From NCBI RefSeq assembly GCF_000203815.1, contig NW_004457708.1:310001-374000 (forward strand): DNA of 64,000 bases, in the 5' to 3' direction. The position numbers and the translations under genes were made by a program. This DNA comes from Cavenderia fasciculata. Lineage: Eukaryota > Evosea > Eumycetozoa > Acytosteliales > Cavenderiaceae. Position 1 is the stretch's first letter, and the number at the start of each line of letters is the position of its first letter. The notes below the pieces were generated by a model that searched no databases, was not told where the DNA came from, and worked only from the letters and a program-made list of their open reading frames with translations. Positions 22,552-34,238 of this stretch are shown in pieces.

Positions 22552-24429
22552 TTAGGAACGTTCATTCCTCATTATATTTATATCATAATCATCATTGATA
22601 TCTTCAGATACATTGATACCAATGATACCATTATGTTTGGAAAAGATGGATTGTGTGAGGTCGTCAGACGACACAGCCTTTTTAATATCACCTTTGGTTG
22701 GACTCTTGCAATACTTGAACACAAGAATCGAGCAGACACAAATGATGGCTAAAATAATAGAGTTGAAAAAGAATTGTGCACCTGGGATATAGGTAGGTGC
22801 ACTGTCGCTTGTAAAGTAGGCCATCAGATTCTGACTTGTCAACGATCCAAGAAACGATGCAAGAGATGACAGTGATCCAGAACTTGCCAAGACACTACCT
22901 TGAATCTCTGGAGGCGACCCCTTTGACAAAAGAGATGGTATTGTAAAAAGAAGGATGGCTGAGAAACTACCAAGCAGTGCAACTGCACAATACATATATT
23001 GGTTGATTGCAAATCCATAAAGTATATGGAATACTGCTGCATATCCCAATGTAAATGATATTATCTTTCTTTCAGCTAAACAAAAAAGAAACAAAAAAAA
23101 AAAGAGGTAAGTAACAGGTCGATCAAAAAATTAATATATACTAATTTAATCTTACAAATTCTTTTAGTTGCAAATGGAACAACAATTACATTCCAAAAAA
23201 CAAAGGCTACACCAAGGAAAACCATATAAGTACTAAATGTTTGTGCTGACCAGTTGTATCGAATACGAGTGTACATGAAAGATGTACTAATGGTATCTTG
23301 TGATGTAAAAGTGTAGGAGGCATAGATGAGAGCGACAAAACATAGATATCTCGAGTTGGATAAAAGCTTCCAACATGCTTTGAATGGGTTGAGTGTACGT
23401 TTAACCTTGGGTGCAGTGATGGGTGCTCTGTGAATCGATTCTGGTAGTGTAATATTCAAAGCCAAACAAATACCAAGGATACCAAGTACAGCATAGACAT
23501 TGTAATATAGGTTGCCGAGCGAGCTTAGAAAGATACTGGCAGCTGGGCCAAGCAATACTCCTAAACCAGCACATCCACCCGAAAAGCCATATGCTTTTGT
23601 TCTCTCCAACGGTGTTGTAACATCTGCCAAATAGGACATTGAATTTGATTGTATCGATTGTGCAAAACCACCAATTGCATGACCAACATAGAAATAGATT
23701 AAATTATTTGTTTTTAAAGTTGCCAAATATCCAAATGCATCAATAACTAAATAGGAAATATTAGTATGTTTGTAAAATATAAATAATTCTAATTATTTCT
23801 TTTCTATTTGTTTCCTTACAATAACAAAAAGTAGATATAAAAAAGGTTTTCTTTCTACCATATTTATCAGAGAAAGCACCCATTACTGGACCGACGAGGA
23901 AAAAGACCAAATAGGGAAGAGCATCGGCCACTGATTTTAATCGAGTTGCAGCTGCATTGTTATCTTTATCACTTCTATCTGGATACTTTGCAAATACATA
24001 GGTGATGAATAGTTGTGGTACCAAAAGGCCATACAACAAGATATAGACAACATAGAATATCATTAGACAATAGAGATTAATCTTGTCTCGTGTCATGAAT
24101 TCCCAAAATGTCTTTTCTGGCTTGATTGTGACCACCGATGATTGTTCCGATGCTGGTGATTGTAATGGTTGTTGTTCAATTAAAGAGGCTGAAGAGTCAG
24201 AAGATGATGATGGAGAGTCTGCAATACCCATCAATCTGGCAAACGATGATGTCAACAATGGAGTGGAAATGGTTGATCTCGATGATACACTATCATATTC
24301 TTGATCATCATCATCGTCATCTGACGATTCATCTAAATGATAATCTCCTCCAATTGCTGCATTTTGATCAACATAATACTCTAAATTTTCTCCCCATGAA
24401 ACATTCCTTGGTATTCCATTTGATTCCAT
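22552..24429 (-). CDS. Major facilitator superfamily transporter (MFSD14/HIAT1-like)
   Basis: Three exons (23820-24429, 23156-23746, 22552-23075) give about 574 residues with twelve predicted spans. A 120-residue acidic and Ser-rich cytoplasmic N-terminus precedes the first span. After span 2 comes the MFS signature VGPVMGAFSDKYGRKKTFF. The middle region SYLADVTTPLERTKAYGF resembles the YVADIT..ER..AYG segment of MFSD14/HIAT1 and bacterial TetA-type antiporters. The central loop (APKVKRTLNPFKACWKLL) is basic. The C-terminal tail is polar. The substrate cannot be deduced. Confidence 0.85.
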
Positions 24430-25441
24430 TACACTAAAAATATTATTATTATTATTACTATTTTTTTTTATTCTAATTATTATTTTTTTTTTTTAGATAT
24501 GATTCTATAACTATTATTATTATTGGTTGAATTAAAAAAATAACGGACAAAAATTATTATATATACAAAAAAAGTACTATTGAATTATGTGATGAGATAG
24601 ATTAGATAATGATGATTGGTGATGATTAAAATTTACAAAATCGTTGGAGGTTGATCAACGGTAAAATATAAAAGGATGGTTCAAATGATTTATTGTCTTA
24701 TAAAACAATCGGACATACAAATCAACTTGTGTAAAGGGTGTTCTGTCTGAGTGGTTGAGGGTTACTAAAGAGACACTGTGGGTGTTTAAGGGTGATTCCA
24801 AGTTATGTTTTAAACACACTAGTCGCTCTTAAAATAACAAATGGGTGGGTGATACTAATACAATAAAAATTTTAATGATACAATTTTATCTCTATTCTCC
24901 TTTGCGAATGAATGAATGAATGAATATTACAACTATGAAGAGACTACAGATGAGATGTGCATTGAATGCACATCTGTCCCTAACCCAACGGGAATTGAAA
25001 AAAAATCTTCTACCTTAAATATGCATGATGCATGCTATGACCAGTAAAACAAGGACAAGAAGGAAATTTGATTTATTTTTGCTGTTGTTGACTTTTGTCC
25101 CAGAGATATTCAAAGCAACCGAATGTCCCGTATTACTTGTTTTTCGACTTTTCGTGTTTCGAATCATCATGTCGCGGTGTCTAAAAAAAACCTCCATCTT
25201 TGGTTTTAGGTGCAAGCATTCCACAAGATCGATGAAGTCGACGGAGACAAAAAATGACACAGGACGGAGTGATGAAAAAGGAAGCGAAACCAAAAAAAAA
25301 AAAGAAAGATATTATTATTATTATTATTTAAAAAACAGAAATAGTTTGGTATAAGGTTTATGTATGTGGTTTAGGATATTATTTATAATACAATGGGTGT
25401 TTGGTTTGTTTGTTTGTTTGGGTTAAATTTGTTTGGTTTGT
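24430..25441. other. Intergenic region with a perfect 23-base palindrome
   Basis: About 1000 bases with A/T homopolymers. AGATGTGCATT and its reverse complement flank a single G at 24953-24975. An inverted pair GTGTTTAA/TTAAACAC lies near 24785-24825. Overlapping ORFs on both strands at 25015-25354 (92 and 109 codons) lack recognisable features; the minus-strand one ends in a hydrophobic stretch but has no support beyond length. Confidence 0.45.
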
Positions 25442-28400
25442 TTAGGCAAATCTATCTAATTTACGTTTCATTTCTTTACTTGATCTATCACTATTTCTTT
25501 TCTTTTTAATGACAATGACAGCACCGACGGAAAGGGATACTAGACCAACACCTCCTACTACGGCTCCAACTATAATTCTCCAAGTTTTCGAGTCGGTTTG
25601 GTCACATTGGTCATCACCCTTGTCAATCAGGAGTGGTGTAAAGTCGGGATCGAGAATACACTCTGCACAGAGTGGCATGGTGATTCCGAGCACTGCAAGG
25701 GATTGTCCTTGACCCAGCGAAGTTTGATTGATGAGATAGGTGGTTGAAATGGCCTGATGTCCATCCGACAAGACATAGTCGATGAATCGACCGTTGAATT
25801 GAACATTGTCCTTGACGACACGCAAGTACTGTAGTGATGACGATATTTCATTGTTGGTGAATGACTCCACCTCCTTGTCTTGACAATCGACCTGAATCAA
25901 TTGTTCCTCATTGACAATGGTTTGAAAGACAACTCGTAGTGTTGCCAAATTAGAAGAGTATTGCCAGTTGGTGATATTAACCGATAGCTTAATCGAGTTG
26001 GCGCCAATATTAAGATCCTGGTTACCGAATCGGATGACACGTGCCTGTGAAGAAAATGAAATCACGGCTGAAATGTCAGTATTACCCAACAACATAGTTT
26101 CCTTGTCCGTGTCTGTAATATTAAGTGCGTAGATGGCTGTTGTCAATGTGGTATTGCTTGTAATATTGGCGTTCCAACTCTCAGTGAGCAACTCTTTCAA
26201 TATACCACCCTCCATATCAATCTCTTGAATAGCAATGATTTCAAAACTAAAATCAACTCCATTCACATCAAATGATGTAGTTGGTGATGTTGTATTTACA
26301 TCAATTGATGCATTTGCAACTGATGAAATTAAAATGAAATAAATATTAATTTAAATATTATTATTTAATTATTATTATTATTATTATCTTTTACATACAT
26401 TGAGTATAACAAAAATCATCTGGATTATAATTTAATTGACAGATACATTTGCCATTGTCTTGGCATTGACCGTGACCATAACAATTTCTAGTATCGTCTA
26501 TACATTTTTGTAGGAGATTGGTGGCAGGTGGTGGAGGAGGAACGAAATACAATACTTTGGCAGGACTGTTGAATGGCAGTGAATCGACAGTGACATTGAC
26601 ATAGGCATATCCAAATGTAGTTGGGGTACTGGCAAGAGTGCAGTTTATCCACGATTGGGATTTACTAGTGACCGTGCAACTCATGGTACCGTTGATCAAA
26701 ACCGATGGGTTTTGTTGACCAAATATACCAAAATCACCAAATAAACTGATCAAAGTTTGATTGGATCCCTCAACCGAGCCAGATGAAGCAACTGGATATG
26801 GTTTTGAACAATTATTATAAAAGGTTGGTTTGTTACAAACACACAATCCACCATCATCACAATTACCATTTCCAGCACATTGTGATGTTTCAAATGTACA
26901 TATATCTCTTGGAACAAGATCTAAAAGTAGAAAAATAGAAAAAAAAAAAAAAAGATAAAAGTTAGAAACAATTAAATTTAGATAAGATTAATCTTATCTT
27001 TCGTTACATACTTATACTTAGTAATGCATTGGCATTGTAATAGGGATTTGAAATATTAACGGTTAATGGACCATTTGGAATAATTCCTTTGATTTGACAA
27101 TGAGCATTTCCATCGGTAGTAATATTGACAAAAGTACAAACGGTATTTGGGTGTCCAAGCAATTTAAAATTGTGAGGCATGTATCTATTAAACACGGTGG
27201 CTCCAATGTTTAATAAAATACCTTGTGTGTTTACAGTGAATGCATTCGAGCCAGAAAGTGTGATACCAGCTTCAATGACTGTGAATGGGAATGTAAGTAG
27301 TGGTATTTTTGCATTGAATGAAAGGTTGATTGTTTTCTTTGGTCCAACAACCGGATCAGTAGAAGTGTACAATAAAACTTCGTTTGGTTTGATTACCTCT
27401 AATCCACTCTCACTATTACCCCACCCCAATGCATATCCGCCAATCGTTGTCTTGTTAAATATTGTTACTAAATCTGTTGTATTAAATGTTAAATCTAAGA
27501 GTAGAAATCATTTCATTTTGTTAGTATCATCATAACCAATAAAACTCTATTTTTTTATCGAAACATACCACATGATGTAGGAGCAGGAACAGAAGTTGTA
27601 ATAATATCAGGGTCACCAATATAACACATAAAGCAAGCTGGTAATGAGAGGAGGGATGTATTTCTTGATCTGAGCTTATGATTACAGAATGATTCTGGAA
27701 CAGTACCAGAAAGATTTGGATTATCTTCAACATTTAAAATAAAACCATCATCCAAATCTGAAAAAACGGTCCATTGAATAGGTTGATCAATTAAATTTGA
27801 TGGTAATCCCAATTCTCTTAATCCTCTTGGTAAAATTACATCTGGAATACTTTTAAATAGTGATCCACTAAAATTTCTATAATAATAAAGAAAAAAAAAT
27901 TGAATAAATTAATTAATTAGTTATTATTATAGTTGGTGGTATATGGTTGTTGGGTGATAGGTAAACCTACAAATTTGTTAATGTAGTTGGGAAACCTGTT
28001 ACAATTGGATAATCAGTCAACTCTGACTTTTTCAATGAAAACTTTGTAATACTTGTAAACAAACCCAAATCAGTTGGGAAAAAGTTTGATCCTCTTCCTG
28101 CTAGTAATCTATAATGATAATAATAATAATATAAATGTTAATATTATTAAAAATAATAGTCCAAATATGTATATATATATCTTACATTTCAACGACTGCA
28201 TCTGGTTGATCAATATTTAGAATGTATCCATTATTATCTGAATCTAATTTACTAATAATTGTTTGGAAAAAAATAAATAAGTAAGACAAAATTTTGGTTG
28301 ATATGGATGGATGGTTTTGTTTGATTTCATACATTATATCAGTAATTCTATTTTTAATTTGAACATTGACCAATGCAGCACCTTTAGAGTATAAACTCAA

Positions 28401-29373
28401 GTATTGTAACTTGGGAAGTGAAGTTGGTGAGATGACATAGGTTTGTTCCAAAAGTGGATTGAAATCCATATCAATGTGACTCAATAGTGGGAGATTCAAT
28501 GTATCGTCGAGTTTCATTGTTTGAACGGTTGGTGTGTACACTGAAAAGTAGTCTAGATTAGAGTTATTGAAATAGGTTGGAATCGATAAAAGTGGATTAT
28601 TATAGAGATTCACTCTATTTAATAATGGCATTCCAGTTGGGAAATCTTCTGGTACTATAACTAATGAATCATCACCATCAATCCTATATAGATATAAATT
28701 ATAGTTAATATTATGAATAAATATTATATAAATTACATTTAAAATCATTTAGATTCATACGTAATGAGTGATAGATTTGGTAATGATTTTAATCGATCAA
28801 GGATATTTTGGTTGACATCTGTAACTGAAATGGGTTCTACTTGGAACGAGGTCAATTGTGGAAACACAAATACTAGAATGCTATTTGGTTGTGATGATGG
28901 AGTAACATATGTTGATGGTTCAATTAATCTTTTAAAAGAAAGAGTGAGTATGTAGGTAGGTAGGTAGAAACCAAAAAAATATTAATATTAATATTGATTC
29001 ATTCTAACCCGGTCGACATTGGTGTTTCTTTGTACAAATAGTACGCAATACATACATTGTTGTTATATAATATTGATTACCAATAACTGAACAATTGAAA
29101 TAACCAGATCCGCAAACATCTTGTTCGCTTTCTACTAAACCTAGTCCATACTGTCTATTTAACCAATAGCAAGAATTCACTAGAGTAGTTAAGGTATGAA
29201 TAAATGAATGAATAAATGAATACTACTATTGTCGTACTAGTCTACAGATACATACATTCAAGGGCACTAAGAGGTGTAGTTTGTGCATTGACACACAATG
29301 TGTTTAAAATTAAAGATAATAGTATGGCAATGGTGGTGCTACACAGCACAACGAATGTCGACCACCGTATCAT
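25442..29373 (-). CDS. ComC-like receptor: signal peptide, LRR-like region, IPT/TIG, EGF, one membrane span
   Basis: Ten exons with GT/AG introns: 29256-29373, 29056-29179, 28761-28928, 28332-28683, 28186-28251, 27971-28108, 27568-27876, 27012-27494, 26399-26920, 25442-26319. The signal peptide is MIRWSTFVVLCSTTIAILLS with a following hydrophobic core. Leucine-rich-repeat-like strands follow (LLNRVNLYNNPLLSIPTYF, LPLLSHIDMDFNPLLEQTY). IPT/TIG-like beta domains come next (FNAKIPLLTFPFTVIEAGIT, LISLFGDFGIFGQQNPSV), with EGF-like Cys clusters (CAGNGNCDDGGLCVC and CYGHGQCQDNGKCIC), a juxtamembrane beta domain and a single span (IIVGAVVGGVGLVSLSVGAV) before a short basic tail. This is the architecture of ComC and its many dictyostelid paralogues, which include cell-cell communication receptors. 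Confidence 0.85.
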
Positions 29374-29719
29374 TTTTTTAATTTTTTGTGATAGTATCTG
29401 TAATCTATATATCTGTACCTATGTTGATTAATACGAACTATTGTACTATAAAAAGAGAGAAGAATAAAGGATAGTCTTAGACTCCAAAAATATCAAAGAA
29501 AAGATCTAAATATAATGAGGAGAGAAGGGGAGTTAGGAATCCCTTTTTGTGGTGCAAAACTGATCGATCTTACGAGCTAGGCTTTACTGCGCAATAAGGG
29601 CACTCCCCTCACCTTAACTACTTTAGTGAATTCTCAAGCCCCACCTCGCAACCGTCTTGAGAATCACCCGAAAAAACCAAAAAAAGATCGTCATGATCCA
29701 TTGCGCAGAGTATTAATAT
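29374..29719. other. Intergenic region, G/C-richer and inverted-repeat-bearing
   Basis: CTGCGCAAT at about 29588 and its complement ATTGCGCAG near 29700 enclose some 110 bases that also hold GGGGAG/CTCCCC-type complementarity with 29530. A 22-base near-perfect inverted copy of the intron 1/exon 2 junction of the neighbouring ComC-like gene lies at 29612-29633. No ORF. Confidence 0.45.
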
Positions 29720-31805
29720 TTATTTATTATTTATTATTTGTTTATTTTTAGATAGAAAACAAAAATCATATCGGTAGCAACGGTTCTTTTTGATATCACT
29801 CTTGAGTAATTTAAAAGGATCCAAATGACTATGACAACTGATAATGTATTGGAGTAGGGATGTATGGCCACCATCGTTTGAACCAATACTAAAAGCTTTG
29901 CGAATATTATAATATGATAATTGATAGCCACACTTTTGAACAAGATAGTCAAGCACTTGATAACGACCAAATTCAATGGCACTTGAAGCAATTTTTGGCA
30001 AGTCTCCTGGGGTGTATCGATACCGCAGAATAGAGTCGAGAAAAAGTTTGACTATATCAAAGTGACCATATCGAATGGCACTGGGGATAATATATAGAGT
30101 AGCAATCATTGGAAATGATAGTGGACGCCATTTCAAGAGATCATTGATAATATATTGTACCAATTCAATTGATCCTATGTGCACTCTGTACTGCTGATAT
30201 CATTGTTGGTTCCATTTGTCGGTCTGTATAATCTATGTCGACAAACTTGGTCATAGCTCTAAAAAACTCGAGGTTTCCAGAGATGGCTACCACTTGAAGT
30301 AAATCAAATGAAAAGATATAGTCTTTTGGCACTTGTGACAGGATTAGATCTGTGATTTGATAGTGTCCATAAAGCAATGCTATCTCTAGTGCTGTCTGCA
30401 TTTCCTCGACTTTGAGAGACTTGTTGTCTTCAAATCGATCAGATTTAATCTTTTTGATCAACCACTTTGCAAATTGGTTGAATTGAGCTGCCCTTGAGAG
30501 GAAATCGAGTTGTTTGATGTAGATAAGGCGTCAAAAAAATGGGTGATACTTTAGGTATATCTTTTTAATAAAAGGTAAATGACCACATTGTATGGCACGA
30601 TTGATTACTCTTTCAATGTATCCAGTATTATCTTGTTGATGATATTCTTGGTCGAAATGGTTATTATCCTTGTCCACTTCATCTATACATGTAACAAATT
30701 GTGTGGTTGGGTAGGCCTTTTTAATTTCTCTTCGGATCATGGAATTGTAAACTTTGTTGCCGTGGTCGTGGTAATAAGTAAACACCCAATCGACATTGTC
30801 TCGTACCCTATGGTCAGACAATAGTAGCAATAATTCTGGTTCTCGTTGTTCCAATATGGTTGCTCGTATCATACCTTGAACCCATTCATTCTTCCGTGGA
30901 ATATCCTGTACTCTACCAGACTCTATCATCCATCTAAGATAAACCCATTTATATTCTTTTCATCGGTGTCTTTGTCCGTGATACACTCGATGATACTCTT
31001 TCTTTGTTGTCCACTATGATAGGTGGCCAGTTTTGATTCGATATATTCTATCATTTCAATATTACTATGTGTTACAGGTGACGGGTGTGTCGTTGGTGAT
31101 AATGATGGTACGGTTTGGTTTTTCTGATTGTCAAAGAGTGCTTGATTATGATAGCTGGGGAGTGGTGGTACCTCCTCTTCATCATTACCTAAGAGATAGC
31201 CCAACCAACTTAAATATTGGTATGTACACTTGACGAATTGTGCTTCATTCAAGTTATTTGTTGTTGATCCCAAAGATTCCGAGAATGTGATTTTAAATAC
31301 ATCAATTGGTAGATAGAAATGATAATATTGCAGCTCGATTGCAATAGGATGTCGTTGTATGGTGACGTGGGGCATGACCGGTAGATTGGGGGGTAGTTCT
31401 TGTATCCACAGACATATTAGGCGGGCTATCTCAGGAGCAACTATCCATGATTGAAGTACTGATACTCCACATTGCATAACCACCGTCTTGTTGTGTTCTT
31501 GATAGTATTAACTTGAGTGGGTGTACTGTTGATCGATTCTTTGCAGCTGCAGCAACCACAGAATAACAAAGAAATAGATGACTATATTTAAAGTAGATAT
31601 AGTCAAATACGTCAATATCTTGTTCAGTCACCATCTTACACACAAATGCAACATCATTACTATTGAGTAATGTTGTTAAATGTCGATGTACCAACTTGTG
31701 TTTGAGTAGTCTTGGATATCGATTTCTAATCATCCACGTGACACTCTTTATATCTTTGTATCTGTACATTCGCATTGGATCAGCAGGTAAACTACCATCT
31801 CCCAA
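29720..31805 (-). pseudogene. Decayed relative of ankyrin gene A
   Basis: The protein sequence follows that of the 6516-8855 gene over most of its length, from LGDGSLPADPMRMYRYKDI at the right to LVQKCGYQLSYYN at the left, in the opposite orientation. It lacks the N-terminal family motif, lacks an internal stretch of about 60 codons after GGYAMWSIST, and needs at least four frame changes (near 31440, 30930, 30530-30470 and 30180). Divergence is moderate, with both blocks of near identity and free change (DFSL versus PFKLL-type replacements at the C-terminus). It is a broken host gene copy, not an expressed variant. Confidence 0.85.
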
Positions 31806-31839
31806 ATATTTGGATCAGTGAATCTCAATTCGTTTAATC

Positions 31840-31882
31840 CTTTTTGTTATTTTAATAGTTCTTCTGATTTGTAGTTCACAAT
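31840..31882 (-). pseudogene. 3'-end fragment of ankyrin gene B
   Basis: Forty-three bases are identical to 9121-9163, the stop codon and last codons (IVNYKSEELLK) of ankyrin gene B. They sit 35 bases beyond the 5' end of the decayed gene A copy, so remains of both neighbours occur together here but in a different relative orientation. Confidence 0.8.
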
Positions 31883-32051
31883 ATAAATATTATATTTGTG
31901 TGGTGATGATCTTCTCTTTTCTGGTGTTGAGAAAACTGGTGAAAACGGGTTGATGACAATGCTCAGCATGAGATATTTTAATGAGTCATTGTCACATTCA
32001 ATTTCATTTATTTACTTGTACACATATAAAATATATATTTAATAACAAAAG

Positions 32052-34130
32052 ATGACAGATATCAATCAATTAGCTCAAAATTGGTTAAAATGGGATAGAA
32101 ACCCAAAGACACACAAGGAGATTGAGCAATTAGTAGAAGCTAAAGATGAAAATGAATTAAGAGCTAGATTAGAGAATAGAATTGCTTTTGGTACTGCTGG
32201 TATTGTATCAACAACGATCGTTCAATCACATATGAATATGTAATTATTAATAGTTAATCACTATATTTAGGTTTAAGAGGACCAATGAAAGCAGGTTTTG
32301 CAAACATGAATGATTTAACAGTGATTCAAGCAAGTCAAGGTCTTAGTATCTATGTTCAAGAAACAATTTCACAAGCTCAATCAAAGGGTGTAGTTGTTGG
32401 ATATGATGGTAGATACAATTCAGAAGTATTTGCTAAATTGACAGCTGCTACTTTTGCATCAAAAGGTTTCAAAGTTTATTTGTTCTCAAAGATTGTACCA
32501 ACTCCATTTGTTGTATGTAGAAAGAGAAAAATATATCTAAATATATATATAAATATAAATATTGCATTTACTAATATTTATAAATTTATAATTTAGGCAT
32601 TTGCAGTACCAGAACTTGGTGCAAGTGTTGGTGTTATGGTAACTGCATCACATAATCCAAAGGATGATAATGGATATAAAGTTTATTGGGATAATGGATG
32701 TCAAATTAATACTCCACATGATAAGGGTATTGCCAAACAAATTGATTTAAATTTAGAACCATGGACTGTAAGTGATAATTAATCAATCAATTAATATTAA
32801 ATATCATTTTGTTAATTTCCTTTTTTTCTATTTAGATTAATATTGATAAATTACTTTCAAGTGAATTAGTCAACGATCCATTGGAAACAATTAGTAATGC
32901 ATATTTTTCAAAGATTTATAGTTATAGTGTCAAGAATCGTTCGACACCATTAGAGTTGGCAAATGAAAAGGTTGTTTATACTGCTATGCACGGAGTAGGA
33001 GGTGATTATGTTAAAAAGGCGTTTGAAACATTTAAATTACCACCCTATGTTGAAGTAGCTCAACAAATCAAACCAGATCCAGCATTCCCAACGGTTGCCT
33101 TCCCCAACCCAGAGGAAGGAAAAGGTGCTTTGAAACTTTCAATTGAAACTGCAGAATCTGTAAACAGCAGACTCATTCTTGCCAATGATCCAGATGCTGA
33201 TAGATTGGCAGTTGCTGAAAAATTAAAAGAGTTTGTAGTACAAAGAAGAAAAGAAAAAGAAAAAGAAAAAGAAAGAGTATTAATATTTTATTTTTTTATT
33301 ATTATTTGTTTAGTGGATCATGGAAAGTATTTAATGGAAATGAAATTGGTATTTTATTGGCAGATTGGGCATGGACCAATGCAAAGATTAATCATCCAGA
33401 TGTACCAGCCGAAAAATTCTTTATGATTAATACTGCTGTTAGTTCGGCCATGCTAAAGACAATGGCAAAGAAGGAAGGATACATTTGCGAGGAGACCTTG
33501 ACAGGATTCAAATGGGTTGGTAACAAGGCCAAGGAGATGATTGACCAAGGTTACAAGTTCTTGTTTGCCTATGAAGAGGCTATTGGATTCATGTATGGTG
33601 ACGTTTCTTTGGACAAGGATGGTGTCAGATGCGCACCAATCTTTGCTGAATACGCACTCAACCTTTACGCCAATGGATCATCGTGTCAAGACCACTTGGA
33701 CCATCTCATGCAACGTTATGGCTACCACATTAGCAAGAATAGATACTTTTTCTGCTACGAGCCATCCAAGATGGTCAGAATATTCAACGACATTCGCAAG
33801 TCAAACAACGGCCAATTCCCAGACAAGTGTGGTCCCTATGAAATCATCCGTATCCGTGATTTGACAGTCGACTATGACACTGCCTACCCAGACAACAAGG
33901 CTCGTCTCCCAGTCAGCACTTCCACCCAAATGATCACCTTTTACTTTAAGAATGGTGCCATTGCAACCCTTCGTGGTAGTGGAACCGAGCCAAAACTCAA
34001 ATACTATGTTGAAATGATTGGAGACAACAAACAAGAGGTTGAATCTACCCTTCAACAAGTCGTTCAACAAGTAATTGACAACTTCCTTCAACCAGTTGTA
34101 AATCAACTTACTCCACCAAAAGATGATTAA
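32052..34130 (+). CDS. pgmB: Phosphoglucomutase-2 / phosphopentomutase type
   Basis: It interconverts glucose-1-phosphate and glucose-6-phosphate and, in PGM2 relatives, pentose-1- and 5-phosphates. Five exons (32052-32199, 32271-32512, 32597-32767, 32836-33230, 33314-34130) give 590 residues, the usual PGM2 length. The catalytic phosphoserine lies in [18 protein letters not shown], the metal-binding loop is [13 protein letters not shown], the sugar-binding loop is [13 protein letters not shown] and the phosphate-binding loop is [13 protein letters not shown]. All four active-site loops are intact. The last exon is rich in C-ending codons. Introns 1 and 4 split codons and the frame is restored exactly. 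Confidence 0.93.
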
Positions 34131-34238
34131 AAAAAAAAATTAAATAAATAAATAAATACAAAATAAATATATTTTTTGTTGTTGTAAAATTTAATGAAAA
34201 TATTTAAATATCTAATTTATTTATTTAATATTTATTAT

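Noticed and set aside
24744-24760. tRNA-like A box (TGTCTGAGTGGTTGAGG)
   Set aside because: The phrase resembles the D-arm of a serine or leucine tRNA, but no B box (GGTTCGANTCC), no acceptor-stem pairing and no plausible anticodon stem follow in the next 60 bases.
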